A DNA stretch of 64,000 nucleotides from NCBI RefSeq assembly GCF_022539665.2, contig NC_081339.1:1054001-1118000 (forward strand), read 5' to 3'. Of the stretch, positions 22,346 through 35,900 are shown one piece after another. This stretch comes from Daphnia carinata (lineage: Eukaryota; Arthropoda; Branchiopoda; Diplostraca; Daphniidae). The translations under genes and the position numbers were made by a program. Positions within the stretch are counted from its first letter, which is position 1. Every line of letters begins with the position of its first letter. The notes under the pieces were generated by a model, which did no database searches, was not told the origin of the DNA, and saw only the letters and a list, made by a program, of their open reading frames with translations.

Positions 22346-23489
22346 AATAAGCTGTTGCTCTTGTAATGCTTCTTAAAAAATACGATTAGTGTTGTCGATA
22401 AGAGGTCAGATTCTTTTTTGCCCACAAACGAGAGAGAAAACCAGTGTCGTTTTTTGTTTGTTTATCAACAGCATTAGTAGTGCCAGTCAGGAAAGCTATT
22501 TTCCTTTGTTCGTATTTTGCTTGCCTCATTCCTCGCAGTCTACCCTTCACAATACGGAAAGAAAAATTCTTTGGTCTGTAAAGCATCCACGACCAATTTG
22601 TTGTTGATATTATCGCCGATCTGAAAAAGATTTCGCATTTAACGTAGCAGAAGATATTTTTTCTTCTAATCTACTTTTGTGTAAATGTCCCTACACCGCG
22701 TCCGTGCATATTATACGTGCGTGCATGTTCTCTTATCTAGAAACCGATTTTCGGAAATTCAAACGAATTATTTGAGTTGTTTCTGTTAACTCATTTTGCC
22801 TTGCCAATTGCATCCTATAAGTGTTCCAGTGTGGCCAAATAAACATGTCGTATACCGTTTTGCGCAACGATGTGGCAATCGAATATTAATTTCTAGTGTT
22901 TTTTTTACTGTGTTGGATTGCCATGAACTACGAAAACCGATTGGCTATTTCCTGTTAAATTAATGTGATGATTGGATCACAAGTAGGTCATTTCGCCATC
23001 GACGGCAAGGCTACATATATCGCAAAATTGCTGCGTAAACAGTTCCTTCCTCCTCCGCCCCCTTTTCCCAAAATAAAAGTATCTATATGTTTTCATAATA
23101 CGTAAAAATCGAGGTTAAATTGACTTAAATTGAATTAAATTGACTTGAAAAAGTGTTATCGTGAGTGAAGACATCCGGGGTTCTCTATCGATTGATCTTG
23201 AACGTAAGTATTTTAACCTTGACATTACTTTAATAAATAGAATGGCGATACAGAAGCTTGGCCTTCATTGTGATTGTTATTTGTTGATTCTAAACTGCAC
23301 ACATGCTTGGAATTAGTGTTAAAAACGCATGTACCACTGAGCCAGAAACGAAAACGCAATTTGTACGAGCTTGAAAATAAGCCCGACAAAAAAATAAGCC
23401 CGACAAAAAACAAGCCCGACAACAAAAATAAGCCCGACTTTTCCACCAATACTGTATTTTTTTTACATTTAATTTAACAACGAGTAGGC
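22346..23489. other. Spacer with AAGCCCGAC cluster
   Basis: No gene was recognised. At 23379-23440 the word AAGCCCGAC recurs about four times separated by A-runs, close to the left end of the palindromic element that follows. Confidence 0.5.
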
Positions 23490-24229
23490 GATTTTTGGCT
23501 GATTTTGACAAAAGTGAGAAGGTAATAGCCTTCTCACTTTTTCATTTTTGGCCAAAATTTAGATGTGATTCAAAATACATGATTCCGATTCAAAAATGAA
23601 CGAGGATCCTAAAAATGAAGTAAATTTTTGCGTTGCGCTTATAGTTTTTTTAATAAACGGAAAAAACGGAGTGATAAATGCTGGCGCGCCAGCAGCATGT
23701 TAATTCCATTTATTATAAAAACGGCTGGTTTGAAGAAAAAACTAATATTTTTGCTGAAATCAGCGTTTTATTTTAGGTTAATTTCAATAAAATTTTATGT
23801 CAAATTACAACACTGAATTTCTGCCATAAAAAAATTAAGCCCGACAAAATAAGCCCAACAAAATAAGCCCGACATTGTCGGGCTTAATTTTGAGTATGGT
23901 AAAAATTCAGTGTTGCAATTTTGACATTAAATTTGATTTAACTTAACTTAGAACAAAACTCTAATTTCAGCAATAATATTTATTTGCTCGTCAAACTTAC
24001 CCATTTTTGTAATAAATGGAATTAAAGCGCTGCTGGCGCGCCAGTATTTATCACTCTGTTTTTCCCGTTTATTAAAAAAACTATAAGCGCAATGTAAAAA
24101 TTAACTACATTTGTGTGATCCTCGTCCAATTTAGAATAGGAATCAGGCATTTTAAATCAAATTTAAATTTTGGCCAAAAATGAAAATGTGAGAAGGCCTT
24201 CTCACTTTTGTCAAAATCCACAAAAATCA
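23490..24229. mobile_element. 740-bp imperfect palindromic (foldback/MITE-like) element
   Basis: The two halves are reverse complements with moderate divergence. Matching words are GATTTTTGG...TTTTGACAAAAGTGAGAAGG at the left end and CTTCTCACTTTTGTCAAAA near the right end; GGCGCGCCAG near 23687 and 24028; and CAACACTGAATTT near 23806 with AAATTCAGTGTTGCAA near 23904. The centre (23838-23893) carries AAGCCCGAC words in both orientations and would form the hairpin tip. No protein is encoded. It is probably non-autonomous; no target duplication was found. Confidence 0.75.
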
Positions 24230-25185
24230 ATATCTCTGGGAATTCAATGAAAACCACAGCCTATAATCGAAATTGAACGCTGATTTCAATAATGTGATTG
24301 CCTTTCTTGGATAATGAACCGTTTGGGAAATATACGGCATTATAGTTCTGTATCCCGCAAGCGGTGTAATTTGCTGGCGCACAAATTTGCTACCCAAATT
24401 TTTATGTTTATTTTATTTTTTTCTTATCTAGTTGTGAAATATGAAAAACGGGAATTTTTCTTAACATCTGCACACAAAAAATATGTATTTCTATAAAGTA
24501 CCGTTGATGGACGTAGTATTATACCACATATTGTATCAGTACTACATATAATAATAAATCAATCAGTCTTGCTCCAGCTCTACCTGCCAGAAGGTAACAC
24601 GGTATGAAAAAGATTAAAAGTCGGAAAGTGGATGACATTTTGTCATTCTTGTCCCTCCATCAGCCTAAAATCAAGTAGAGTCCTAGAATCAGGCAGTACG
24701 TCCTTGTGTACGCCTCACGAAATATGCTGTTCCATAAGGTATGAACTTGCCGCCACGAAGAGAGACTATCGTGGTAAAAAGACAGATATTTTACTGTTGC
24801 TACGAAAGGTGTCGTGGCAGTACAGTTTTTACCGTCATGCAACGGCAGCCTTTCGTGGCAATAGATTTAATGAAATGCATGCCCAATTTGAATACAACGT
24901 GAAAAGAATACATGTGCATATGTAAAAGCTTTCGCTTGCAAAAAAAACACTGTTTTTGCTCATTACCAAGTCTATTTTCCATTGCTACGACATCGATGAC
25001 GTAAAATGCGAATCCATCATGAATGCATGACGATTTTAACTCCGTGTAAACGTGCAATTTTTCATTAAAAAAAATAAAATAGCAAATGAAAGTCAGGTCC
25101 GTATGACTAGGGCTTCGTGGTTAGCATGCAAATTTTAATCGTCAATCTCCATTGTGACATTTTCAGTCACAAATGCAGTTCTATT
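24230..25185. other. Spacer, no gene recognised
   Basis: Short A+T-rich open frames only. Further CYFIP exons would be expected on the minus strand in this stretch but were not seen. Confidence 0.45.
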
Positions 25186-25329
25186 TTAAAAATTTGTATC
25201 AAAGCTGGCTTGGTAGGTTACACAGCAATCCTGGGCTTCAATGTATGGTTGTTGATCTGGCAGTGGCAATTCATCAAGCGCTTCAGCATTGGGCAACGCG
25301 TCGTCGAGGGTCACTTTTTCGGTGGCCAT
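25186..25329 (-). pseudogene. CYFIP: CYFIP/Sra-1 N-terminal fragment
   Basis: Minus-strand ATG at 25327-25329 opens 47 codons: [20 protein letters not shown], then [13 protein letters not shown] and SFDTNF, followed by TAA (25186-25188). This is the characteristic N-terminus of CYFIP (Sra-1), a subunit of the WAVE actin-regulatory complex. In intact family members an acidic residue follows FDTNF; here that codon is TAA, one change from GAA. A few residues beyond the stop (NRTAFVT) still resemble the family, then similarity fades. No other exons of this roughly 1,250-residue protein are nearby, so this is a stranded fragment. Confidence 0.75.
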
Positions 25330-26042
25330 GTTACTGGTGCATAACCAAAATCACTGTGTGAATTATCAGTTCAAATCAAAATACGAGTTGTTTTCGTTGG
25401 TTAACGCTAACGAAAGATAACGGATAGGTTTTGTCGTTTTACCTCCCCATCAGTGAACAACAACGCAGAGACGTCAGAAATTGGCAGACGCCCTTTTTCT
25501 GCAGTACAACACTGTCCTTAAGCTGTTTGAGATACCTACCGCTACGTGGCTCTCCTTTCTATTTTGAATCCTCGTGCGAAAAAATGGCGGGAAGCCAGAA
25601 GAGTCAGCTCAGAGCACGAAAATCGATTTGAAGAACCAAAAGAACCAGGAAAATAAGGCATGTGACGCCAAGAATCCGCATAATACATATTTTTTAAAAA
25701 TATATATCCTCTACATATCCTGTTTAACCGGGCCTGACATCTAGGTTTACCCCACAAGTCATTTTGCTGAGTTAGAGAAACCAAAATGGTTCATAACGGA
25801 GTCATGGACACATGTTTTACGTGTTATTGCTTTACCTTCCAGATAGTTCTTTGACCCCATGGAATTATGCCATAGCAATACACAACGTATACCAAATTTT
25901 TTGGTCATGATAGCATTTTGAATGTTTTACACATTTTAAGCGGCTGCTGTCATATCGTCACGAATTATCAAGCAAGCTTAGATTAAAACATTAGCATAAC
26001 ACTTAATAACTGTGTGTAGTAGAAGGACATTTTCTACTACAG
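25330..26042. other. Spacer downstream of reelin
   Basis: No gene was recognised. It contains the end region of the minus-strand reelin gene; no clear polyadenylation signal could be assigned. Confidence 0.4.
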
Positions 26043-26990
26043 TTAAATCAGAATCTCGATGTTATCTCAACGCCCACTGTTCCCACGTAGGCCCTCCATA
26101 TTGCGGTTGCCACCATCGAAATTGAATAGTTGAGGAGTTGGTTTGAACGGGTACATTCTATATCCTGCGCTGCGGCTAAATTCGAATAACGTAAAAGTTA
26201 GGATAAAGGCTGGGTTCAGTACAGCAATAAAATTACCTGAATGAAATTGCGTATGCCATGAGCAAGCTAAAACCAGTCGACGCAATTGTAACTGTACTGA
26301 AGAAGCACAACCCGATAAAGAATATCTGATCTGTAAGTGTTAGACGGTTTGATGCCACAAGACGGGTTCTGTTGAGGTGTCCCCATTCAAATTACGAAAG
26401 CGAGCCGCCTAAGGGATTAAAATCACTCTGTTATCGTAATAAGTATCTAAGAAATAACAACATGGGAACGGATATATTCAGAGGAACGAATATTTCCATA
26501 AATTGTTTACATAACTTCAAACGCACCTAACCATGCGGACGTCGATGGGCACAGTAAAAGCCATTCTTATACCACATCCATCAAAATGTAAATGTTTCCC
26601 ATGGGCAAGAGGAATTAGAGATCCGCAACCGACTTTGATACTTCCTCCGGTGATGCTTTCCCATAGTGGCGATGGGTTAATGAGGTCGTCAAAATGATCC
26701 ATTATAGGTAGTGATGAAGCGACCAATACTGCCTTGAAACTCGAGCAACTGTTTGAATAAAAATGTCAAACGAACGTATTTTGGAGCTAGGAACTTCAAT
26801 CCATACCTCACGCCTTCATAGCCATTATCGCAGTGGCAACGCCCACGGATACAGTCTCCGTGATCGTGGCAATGCGACGGACACATTCCACCAATGTAAA
26901 CATCTTTCCAACGCCCAAGTGTTTTTTTTCCCCCTTTTCCTATTCCATTTGTTCTGAGTCATCCAACGAAACTGCCACGTGCTAGAAAAT
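26043..26990 (-). CDS. RELN: RELN exons: C-terminal repeat end with EGF-like module
   Basis: Exons are 26807-26990 (QFRWMTQ...NTWALE, VYIGGMCPSHC, CIRGRCHCDNGYEG), 26527-26748 (CGSLIPLAHGKHLHFDG, MAFTVPIDVRMV), 26237-26330 (YSLSGCASSVQLQLRRL) and 26043-26175 (FRWWQPQYGGPTWEQWAL, then a terminal NIEILI in another frame). Two one-base frame breaks occur: at the AAA near 26905 (between WALE and VYIGG) and near 26064 (between WAL and NIEILI). Both fall inside otherwise perfect reelin motifs. Confidence 0.8.
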
Positions 26991-29900
26991 AACTCTTTCA
27001 TTAATGTACGTTATGCACGCCTAATGTTCCCCTTTAGTGCTGCCTGGCTTTTGATATCCACATCAACATGGAACAAAAGCACATGGTGCTACTGCAACAT
27101 TGTGAAACTTAATTGACTTACTTGGCGAAGGGAATCGATTTGAGTGGGATATTGACCCGCTGCCAAGTCGGGAAGTTGCCGAATGCTAATGCAAAGAACT
27201 ATGATACATCTGAGGATCGCACAACGAGTCCGTTGAACTTGGCAAACAGTTTGGTTTTGCTAAGGACCACGAAGGCTGTTCGTATCCTTGCCTCATTTCG
27301 AATCTTACTTGGCTTCTGTTATTGCTAGCATGACACGACGTTATTCCACATGATGTTCTGATCTGAAAAACATTATAATAAGAAAATGAATGGTTAGGAT
27401 TTTTGGCTGACTTTTTACTTGCTGGGATTCATTTATATATTGTAAATATAACGAGACCTTAAAATAAGCAGCGTAGTTATCTTTCACTATAATGTGTCTG
27501 CTTGTGATTCCGGCAAATCGACTATTTTCACTAGAGACAAAATTCATCGAGCTTTCCGTTTCCGGTACGCCACAAAGGTTGTTTGAAATGACGCCATTGG
27601 GACGAAACTGCCATTGAGTTTGATCAAGTGATTCATCCCTTGAAGAGGATGCAAAATTTAAAAAAATAACGAGCACGGTTTTGGCAGGTTGATAAGATTG
27701 GATTGCACTTACACGAAATCGTCGTAGATTTCAGACAAATGTTCTCTCGAATATTCGATGGCAATATTGTCGATAAGCCACAGCGAATGTTTCTTCGCTG
27801 CCTCTGAGCTCGCTTCGGGAACAACAGGTTGCCACCAGCGTAAAATCGAGTGCGGATTTTAGCAGTCTTCCGGTATAACTGCATGAACTTGAGAAGGATG
27901 TATGTAATGCTGAGGACTGTAGTCTTGAATTAGAATCCACGTGAAACCTTATGAGAAAAGTCGAAGAACAATAATTTAACATTCTATGAAGAAATACACA
28001 ACACACTAGGGTAATATTGAAATTCTAACTACCATTACCAGCTGTACACTGTAAGAATACGTTTTGTGCCACATCTTCAAGGTCTCTCCTTCCTTTGCTC
28101 AGCTGAAAATTGAGAATGAATTCCACGTTTCGGCCCAATGTCAAATCCAGCGGCATGGTTTGTAATAGTTTTATCCCAGGCCCTTGAAACAGTCCTGCTG
28201 CCCCGTCACCAAGTCGTTCATTCGGATTGGCTATTTTTCCACCACTAAAAAATTTCCAATGGGGTTTTACGGTGGAGCCATCATTGAAATCATCCGCCAA
28301 AGTATCCTATCGATTCGGTACAAGCAGCGATTATTTTCGAAACCAATTTAAATTGGATGTGTTGAAACTACCAGGCCGACCAAGGGCGAGTCATTGATTG
28401 GAGGTCCCAAATCAAATTCATTGACGGCCCAAGAAACACAGGCAGACGATTTCGGATGCCTCCAACGAACTCGAGCAAATCTAAGATATTTACACAAATC
28501 TGAACATCAAAGTATACTCCAACAAAAAATTCTTTTAAAGCACTTTACCTTGCACCTGATATAATTTCAAGTGAGTATTGATACGTTTGCCATTTATCAA
28601 GTTTCTGGTAAACGCTTGGTATTTGTTGCCCAGGAGCTTTTTCACCTCACACTTTCATTGGATGAAATAGCTTCCAGATAATACCGTGATCATACGAGAT
28701 ATCTAGCCGGACAGGCAATTTGATTGGGACTGCAGCCAGTTCTACAGAAGCAAATCCTTGGCCACAATCACCGACGAGCATTTCGAAGGAGAGAATGCGA
28801 CCTTTGGCGCTCACAACTAAAAAGTCAGACGTTTCGAGGACTGATTCTACGGCGGTGTTCGATCTTCCCCGCATAATAGGACCACGTCGCCCACAACACG
28901 AATCGTGTTGATCGACATTAACTTTCCTCCACCACAACTTTTGTCCAAACAGACTATTCAAGAATTGTTTTGAGTGTGTAGAATCCACAGATTCTTCAGC
29001 TTGGTAATCAGGAAAGCGTTGACGCGGATGAATATTTCGCTGTTTGGGTGCATTCGAAGCAGCGGACACATCCAAAGGACGACCGATTATGAAACTGTCG
29101 ATTGCCCAGTCTTCTGACATTCGACCAGAGTGTCCCCGTTGCCACCAGCGGAGCTTTACGTTACTTTTTTGGGCTTCTTCCGGAACAAGAAAGCTAACCA
29201 GTCTGTTTCGATTAAACAAATTCACGTTTTCCAAAAGGCTGTCTGAATGGTTATTGTAGTTAGGCCGCAAATATTCACCTGGAGTCCTAGAAGTGATCGA
29301 GAGATAGCGACAGGCCGGTATGCCATTTCACACCTCCATTTAAAGAATACTGGAAGAGTAATATTCCTTGGTTTGGACTATTTGGCACTTGTCCACAACC
29401 AGATCTCAAATGAAACTGGATGACAGTTCCTTGATACAGGTCCAGCTCACGTGTTTCAGCATAACGACCGCACGACTTTTCCCCAATTTTAACAATTAGT
29501 ATAACAAACAATACACAAAGATGTTCTTTGGTAACAGGCACAAACGACTTACATCGTGAAAATGAAGGGCTGGTCCGGAGTCACGAGTTCCGCAGAGAGA
29601 CGATACTGACCGCCATTAATTCTGCACCACACGCTTGAGTTCCAGCCATTACTGAACGTCTCCCGTACGCTTGACAAAAGTTCAGTTGAAGATATTTCGC
29701 AATTGCCTCCTACAATACAAACAATAAAAAATCTTTTGCGCAATACTGGTTGACATTTTCGCCAAACTAACCAGTCCAGTTGGGATCACATTGGCAGGAT
29801 TCTTCCCAACAACGCCCTCGTCCGTTGCAGTGACCACAGGAAGCTCCGACACATAAACCCAATGTAAAGACCAATCGATTGATTCGTCATCGCTTGTCCA

Positions 29901-32900
29901 TCGCAAACGCACCACTCTGCCGTTTTGACAATGAAATGTTAACGATGTAATTGCTATTTGACCAGCAGTTGGCTGGTGTTGCGCAATAGATGGTAAAATA
30001 CAGTCATTTATAATACCCTTTGTTGAGTGGGATAGGCGCTGTTATGGCACGTCGGTAACCGGTGACTTGCGATAAAAGCTCTGAATGAAATTCAAAAGCG
30101 TCACAATCGACTGCTTCTCCAGGTAGGCATTCATCAGGTAGATTTCGCCAGACCAGTCCACAATTACCAGAATATTCTAATCGCACACCTGCATAGCATC
30201 GTAACGACTATTGTAAATTGAGGATTAGCATTGCGGAGCCAACAAAAGCCACGCTTACGGCTGCAAGAATTGGGATGATCACATCCTGATGAAATAGCGT
30301 ATTGCAAAAACATCTGATCCAATATACTAATATCCTTTATCCTTCGTTATGACCATACTTTTCCCGTTTGGATCTGTTAGTTGAAATGATAAAAAATAAA
30401 TCCAAAGAATCAATGCATTCAATAAATTTAACCATACTAGTAAAATGAAGAGTCGAATTAGATGAACCCCAAGGTGGTTCCAATGAACCTCCGGAAATGA
30501 AGAGCCAATTATCCTTTGTCGTTTCTAATGATGTGAATTCATCTTCAATGGCACTCTTGGCGTAAAATTCGCCTCCAACGTAAATCTGGTGTCACACTTT
30601 ATCTCGCTTATTCCCCTATTTCTTTGAGAGCACACCGATATTTTGACCATTCCTCGTCTACAGACCACACGGTATGCAGATTTCCATTATTTCCACCAAG
30701 TTCAGACCATTTCAGTCTGGGTCCTAGCCTCAGCGCTCGTCTAGGAAGAGGCACTTGGCGAAGTTGTTGAGATGACAGGCCATTTAGAGGAATAACTTCA
30801 AAAGTAGTCCACTCAATTCCACCATTAATGGAATATTCGACATTGACGAAAATCTCGTCGTCGGACAGTGCTGAATCCGACGAGTCAAGATGAAACTGGA
30901 CAAAACTATAAAGAATTTGAGTTATTATCTAATGATTGGCGCAATATAATTTTTGGCATTTTTTTTCTTCTTTACTTTGCATTCGATAAATCGAGGTCGC
31001 GCGTTTCCAACATTCTGACTCCTAAACGATCCAATACGAAAGCTCCTCCTATGCCAATTTTACTCGAGGGTTGAGCTCTTAGTTCTCCACCTATCCGACG
31101 CAGCCATAGCGAGTTCTCTGGAGCATCATCTACGAACACGAGAAAGAAAACATCAAAAAATAATTTTATTTAAAAAACATTGATCCATTTTTGGTTCTTA
31201 CCTTGGGCAAACGACTCGTGAATGTTTTGAGGGTTCAGCGTGAAAATTTTTACCGTTTCGCACGCCTCGCCTTGGTAACCCTCGTCACATTCGCAGGATC
31301 CTTCGACTGTACATCTTCCATGTCCGTTGCAAAGTTCCGGGCATTGCGGACTCAAGATAACGTTTCGTATGGCCCGTTGAGGAGCCAGATGCCCGTCTGT
31401 CCCGTTTCAAAATCCCTGATACCATCGGAATCGAATTGCGGTCTGCAATTCATGAAAGTTAATATTACTGTAAGATACATTTTGATTGTTGGAGGGGTAC
31501 GCTAAAGTAGATTTTTGTGACTCACTTGCTTGTCTCCAAATGCGAAAGCATTATAGTTTCCCTTTTCCATGCATTGGTTGTTTTCGAAGAATAAACTGCG
31601 GATGGTTGATGTGGCATTCGGTCGTAAGGATTTCGACCAGAATCGTTTACCACCAAATGCCAATGGCGCCCTCCGTCAATGGAATAGTCTAGCCGAACAC
31701 GGTGTTCTAAGCTAAGATCGGTTGTTCCACATCCAACGTTTACCTAAAAATTGTACTCTTCAGTTATAATATGGATTTGAGTTTAACCGAATCTAATAGG
31801 TAACGTGCCTCAAACTGAAGAACAGTTTCGGATGTAATCATGAAATCTCCCGTAAACGCTTGTTGCTCTCCTAGTTCACCTTGAAAAACTAACACATCAT
31901 CTTTGGATGAAACGAAAATGCCAATATTAAACGAAAAGGTACATAAAATGGCAAATAATTTCTTATTAAGAATTGGTGAAGACCTGGAACAAAACGAGTG
32001 AAGTTGGCCACCGAACCAAGTTAGCTAAAAAGAATCTTGATCGTTGAGTTGTCGAGAGTCGTTAGTTAGAATTATACCCAATGGCATTGTGCTATGAAGA
32101 ACCAAGTCGTCAATAGCCCAAGTATCCAAACCTTCACCTATTAATTACAAGTTTCAGGGTCATAACAAAATGATGTACAGTATGTAAAAGCAACTTGTGT
32201 TATACCAGCGTGAACAGGTTGCCCCAGACGCAGCCGTGCACAATTTGCAAGATCTGGAATCCGCATTAGGTTGACAATCACGAGGTGGGGCTCGTGCTGG
32301 GGGAGTATTTTGATTTCCTTTTTACGTGCGTAAGGCGCATTAATAGACGTTAAGAAACCCTAGACATAATATTACTAACAAATTTACTGTTTAGCTTAGC
32401 CTTAAATTTTACCTGAATGAGAATAAAAGTAATACCGCCGTTAACAGAGTGCTGCCAAAGGAATCGCTGATGTAACGGTTCTAGTGAGTTGACGTAGCTT
32501 TCAGCTTCGGCCCAGCAATCGAATTTGATAGTCATTTGGGCATAAGATGCTAATGTTAGGTCCAAGTCTATTGATTCAAAGTGGCGAAGGCCGTCCTGTG
32601 CAGATAAGTAACACACGACAAGGTTGAAAGATTGGAATTTCAATTTTGCACCACTATACAAGTCTTTTGTGGACCTTGTGGGAGCATAGCAGCAGGGACT
32701 GTCATTAATACTCCACATCCAGTAGATAGATCTCCACCAGAAAGGCGGGCTAAGTTGGAATCTTTGTCGAAATGGCTCAGAAGGCCTCGAGGAAGAGGAT
32801 TGATTGGGACACAATCAACATTACCGTATGCTGCATCGCAACTGTAACATAAACACAAGTAATAAATTCGTCATTTTCAACTAAAGCTTGTAAAATTAAA

Positions 32901-35900
32901 TATTCAAAGGCGTACTCGCATTGCCCATTCTGGCATGTTCCATGGCCAGAACACATCCACGGACATGTACCACCGATATAGACTCGCGCAACACCCCACA
33001 CCATCGGTCCACGGTCTTGTCCATTTTCGCTGATCCAGCAGAATCGTGTCGATCCCATTCTATATGAGATGAGAAACATTAGTTTTCAGTTTATTGCTAA
33101 TCCAACTTGTGTTTTTTAGTCTTACATGGAGCGTCTGGGTAGATGTACGGTAATCCGAGTGGAATTATTCTTGCTATTTATTAAATATCTACTAGGCGGA
33201 TGGAGGTATTCACATTGTTGGCTCAGTTGATCCAAACTGTAACATTCCTCTTCGACCATATTCCAGCGGCGACCCATATCTGTCGAATATTCAAAACGGA
33301 CCTCTGCTGTTCCTGAATGAATGCCTACTGGTAATATTGGCTGGAACTGAACAAAGGTAGGGTCGCTAATTTCCATGTCCCATGTTTCCGCATACGACAA
33401 TGAAAATCCATCTTCCAAACCAGCTTGTCCCAGTAATGTGTCGTCAGGATCAAGCTGTTCACGAAATATCAAGCCCTGCTATCCCATCCAACCCATAATT
33501 GTTCCATCGGTGCTATTAACAATATCAGCCATGTCGTTCAATTGTTGGTCTTCGACAGGTTCATCCGATTGAATCTCATATTCGGAAAGGATTGGGTTCC
33601 TAAGTTCAAGTTGACCAATACATCGTCCAAGTACCACTGAAGCCTATCTGTGCCATGGAACCGTAAATCAGTATAGCACAGCATCAGTAGCAGTATAGCA
33701 CCTTATAAACTAAATGTGACAATGAATACCTTGATGATTGGCGTTCGGATAGGTAAGTTGCCACCATCTAACAATAGTTCTGGCGAAATCGGGTAAATTA
33801 CAGCCTAGCCTTATTTCGTCGACTTCCGTGTTCAAAGGCCAGGCTTCCAACACGTTCCAGGTCAGTCCATTATCGTTACTATAGTTGAGAACAAGAAGGC
33901 TAGCAGCGGGAATCTCTGTGGACAACAATTTATGTTTCGCAGCCAGACAACAGCTTTCTATGTAAATGGGTAAGCTTGTTACAGGAGGGTGAACTGCATC
34001 ATCCTGTCACGGATGCAATTCATGATATTAACCTAATATCATTATTTCAGCCACATTTGTGCGAAAAATTACCTCAAATTCCTGTTGTCGATTTCTATTG
34101 TTTGCAACGAACGTGGTCCTCGGCCTTCGAAGAAGACCACACCATCAGTGGAGCCATCTGATCCAGCCATGGGCATCTGACGTTAATTGGATTCGAATCA
34201 CTTGAGTTGATTCTTCTTTTGTCTGCTGTGGTTGAATAAGTTTAAGCAGAGACCACGTAATGCCTCCGTTACAAGAAGAATGTGCGTACGTAAATGATTT
34301 CTAGTGGCCTGTCAGGTCCTGGACAGTGATGTCGACGTTGACGTCTAGGCCCATTCATTCTAATGGAGAATCGTAAAACGTGACTTTCACTTGTGTTGAG
34401 ATCAAATGTCACCAGTTGTCGATCACCAGACTAATCAAAGATGGCCGCCATACCAGCTCCAACTTGAACACATCTTGTACCCAATTTCTCTCCAGTAAAT
34501 CGAGCAACTTTGATCTTAAGATCAGCAGCGTCTTGTTCGAAATTCTCCCGAAAAATGGATGGAAGTGGCTGTGTGGGAAATCGGCACCATTCGCCGTAGT
34601 ATCCATCATCACAAGTGGATAAGTGACCTTTCTCTACACAAGTCCCAGAAACCACTGCAGCCCAAATAACAGTCTTCAAGATAAATGTCATTCAATGCCC
34701 AGTGTCTACGGATGTCAATTTTAGAGAAACCACGACCGTTTTGGATGAAACGAAAACGCACAGGATCGGCAAAAGAAGCAAATGGAAACGGAAGTGTGAT
34801 ACGTTCCCACGGATGTGCTGTCATCTATGAGTAGACCATGTCGTCTAGAAATCATGAGTATTTATTTAAACTCATCTTCTCGTTTAAGAATAAGAGGTTG
34901 ATCACCTGGATTACGTTAGAAGAAGCACCGATGCATGTTGGAGGTAAACAGAGACCATGAAGATTGTTCCAGTTGCTTCCATAATCGTTTGAATATTGCA
35001 CCATGACACGGAAAGCGTCGTTTTCTTTCAAGGGCAAACTGACCGACGTGTTGGCATTTTTTTTCAGGTAAATCGCAGGCCATATTCAAACGAAATTGAA
35101 GCATGTATTGAATGGGTGATGGAAGCGCTGGATGCAAAAGAATGTCATTCACGGACCAAAGTGAGGCTTCTTCGTTGGAGAGATTTTCACCCAACAACTA
35201 CCAGCAATCCTTGCATCTTTTTCTTGTGCTTCACTTGGTATTGCAAGTGAAGGCTTAACAGGTACCTTCAGAATTAATTAATGGCAGCTGTATAATTTAT
35301 TGTTGAATCATGTAATTAATTTTTTTTATTATACTTTTTCAAGGAAAAGTCCAGACAGAATGTTGACGAGCCTCATTTTACTGCCATCATTACATTCCAT
35401 CCATACATTCAACTTGGATGGAAAACGTTGGGAAGTCTTTTTAGTGGGCTTGGTATTTTTGGTTTATTTTTTGCATGGATTAGATGGCTCAAGATGAAAT
35501 CGTAGGTTACCAGCTGAAGACAAATCCAACGGGGAAGAACAAGCCGAAAAAAAAGAGCTGTGGAATGTTTGCTGAAGAACCAAATGTCTTGAATCACTTT
35601 CACAGTTGGCTTCAACCCGTGCGTTCTGAAATTCGCAACTATGAAACATGTTATAAATTATTTTTTATCCTGTGGCATTGTTAAAAATCGAAGTACTGCT
35701 CGTCCGGAAGAAGTCGATTGAAATCAGGTCTCCATAAAATTTGGTCAGACGTTGGGCTAGACATAAGCTGAAAATCTCTGGTCGATGCCCAAACTGGGGC
35801 CGATATGGTTGGAATTGAACATGAGCGCTTGCACCTGTACTCCTTTTACAACCACTCTGCATTTCGTGCGAGACGTGTTGGCAAATAAGGTACCGTAAGA

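Noticed and set aside
28720-29259. Plus-strand open frames opposite reelin
   Set aside because: Shadows of the longest reelin exon on the minus strand.
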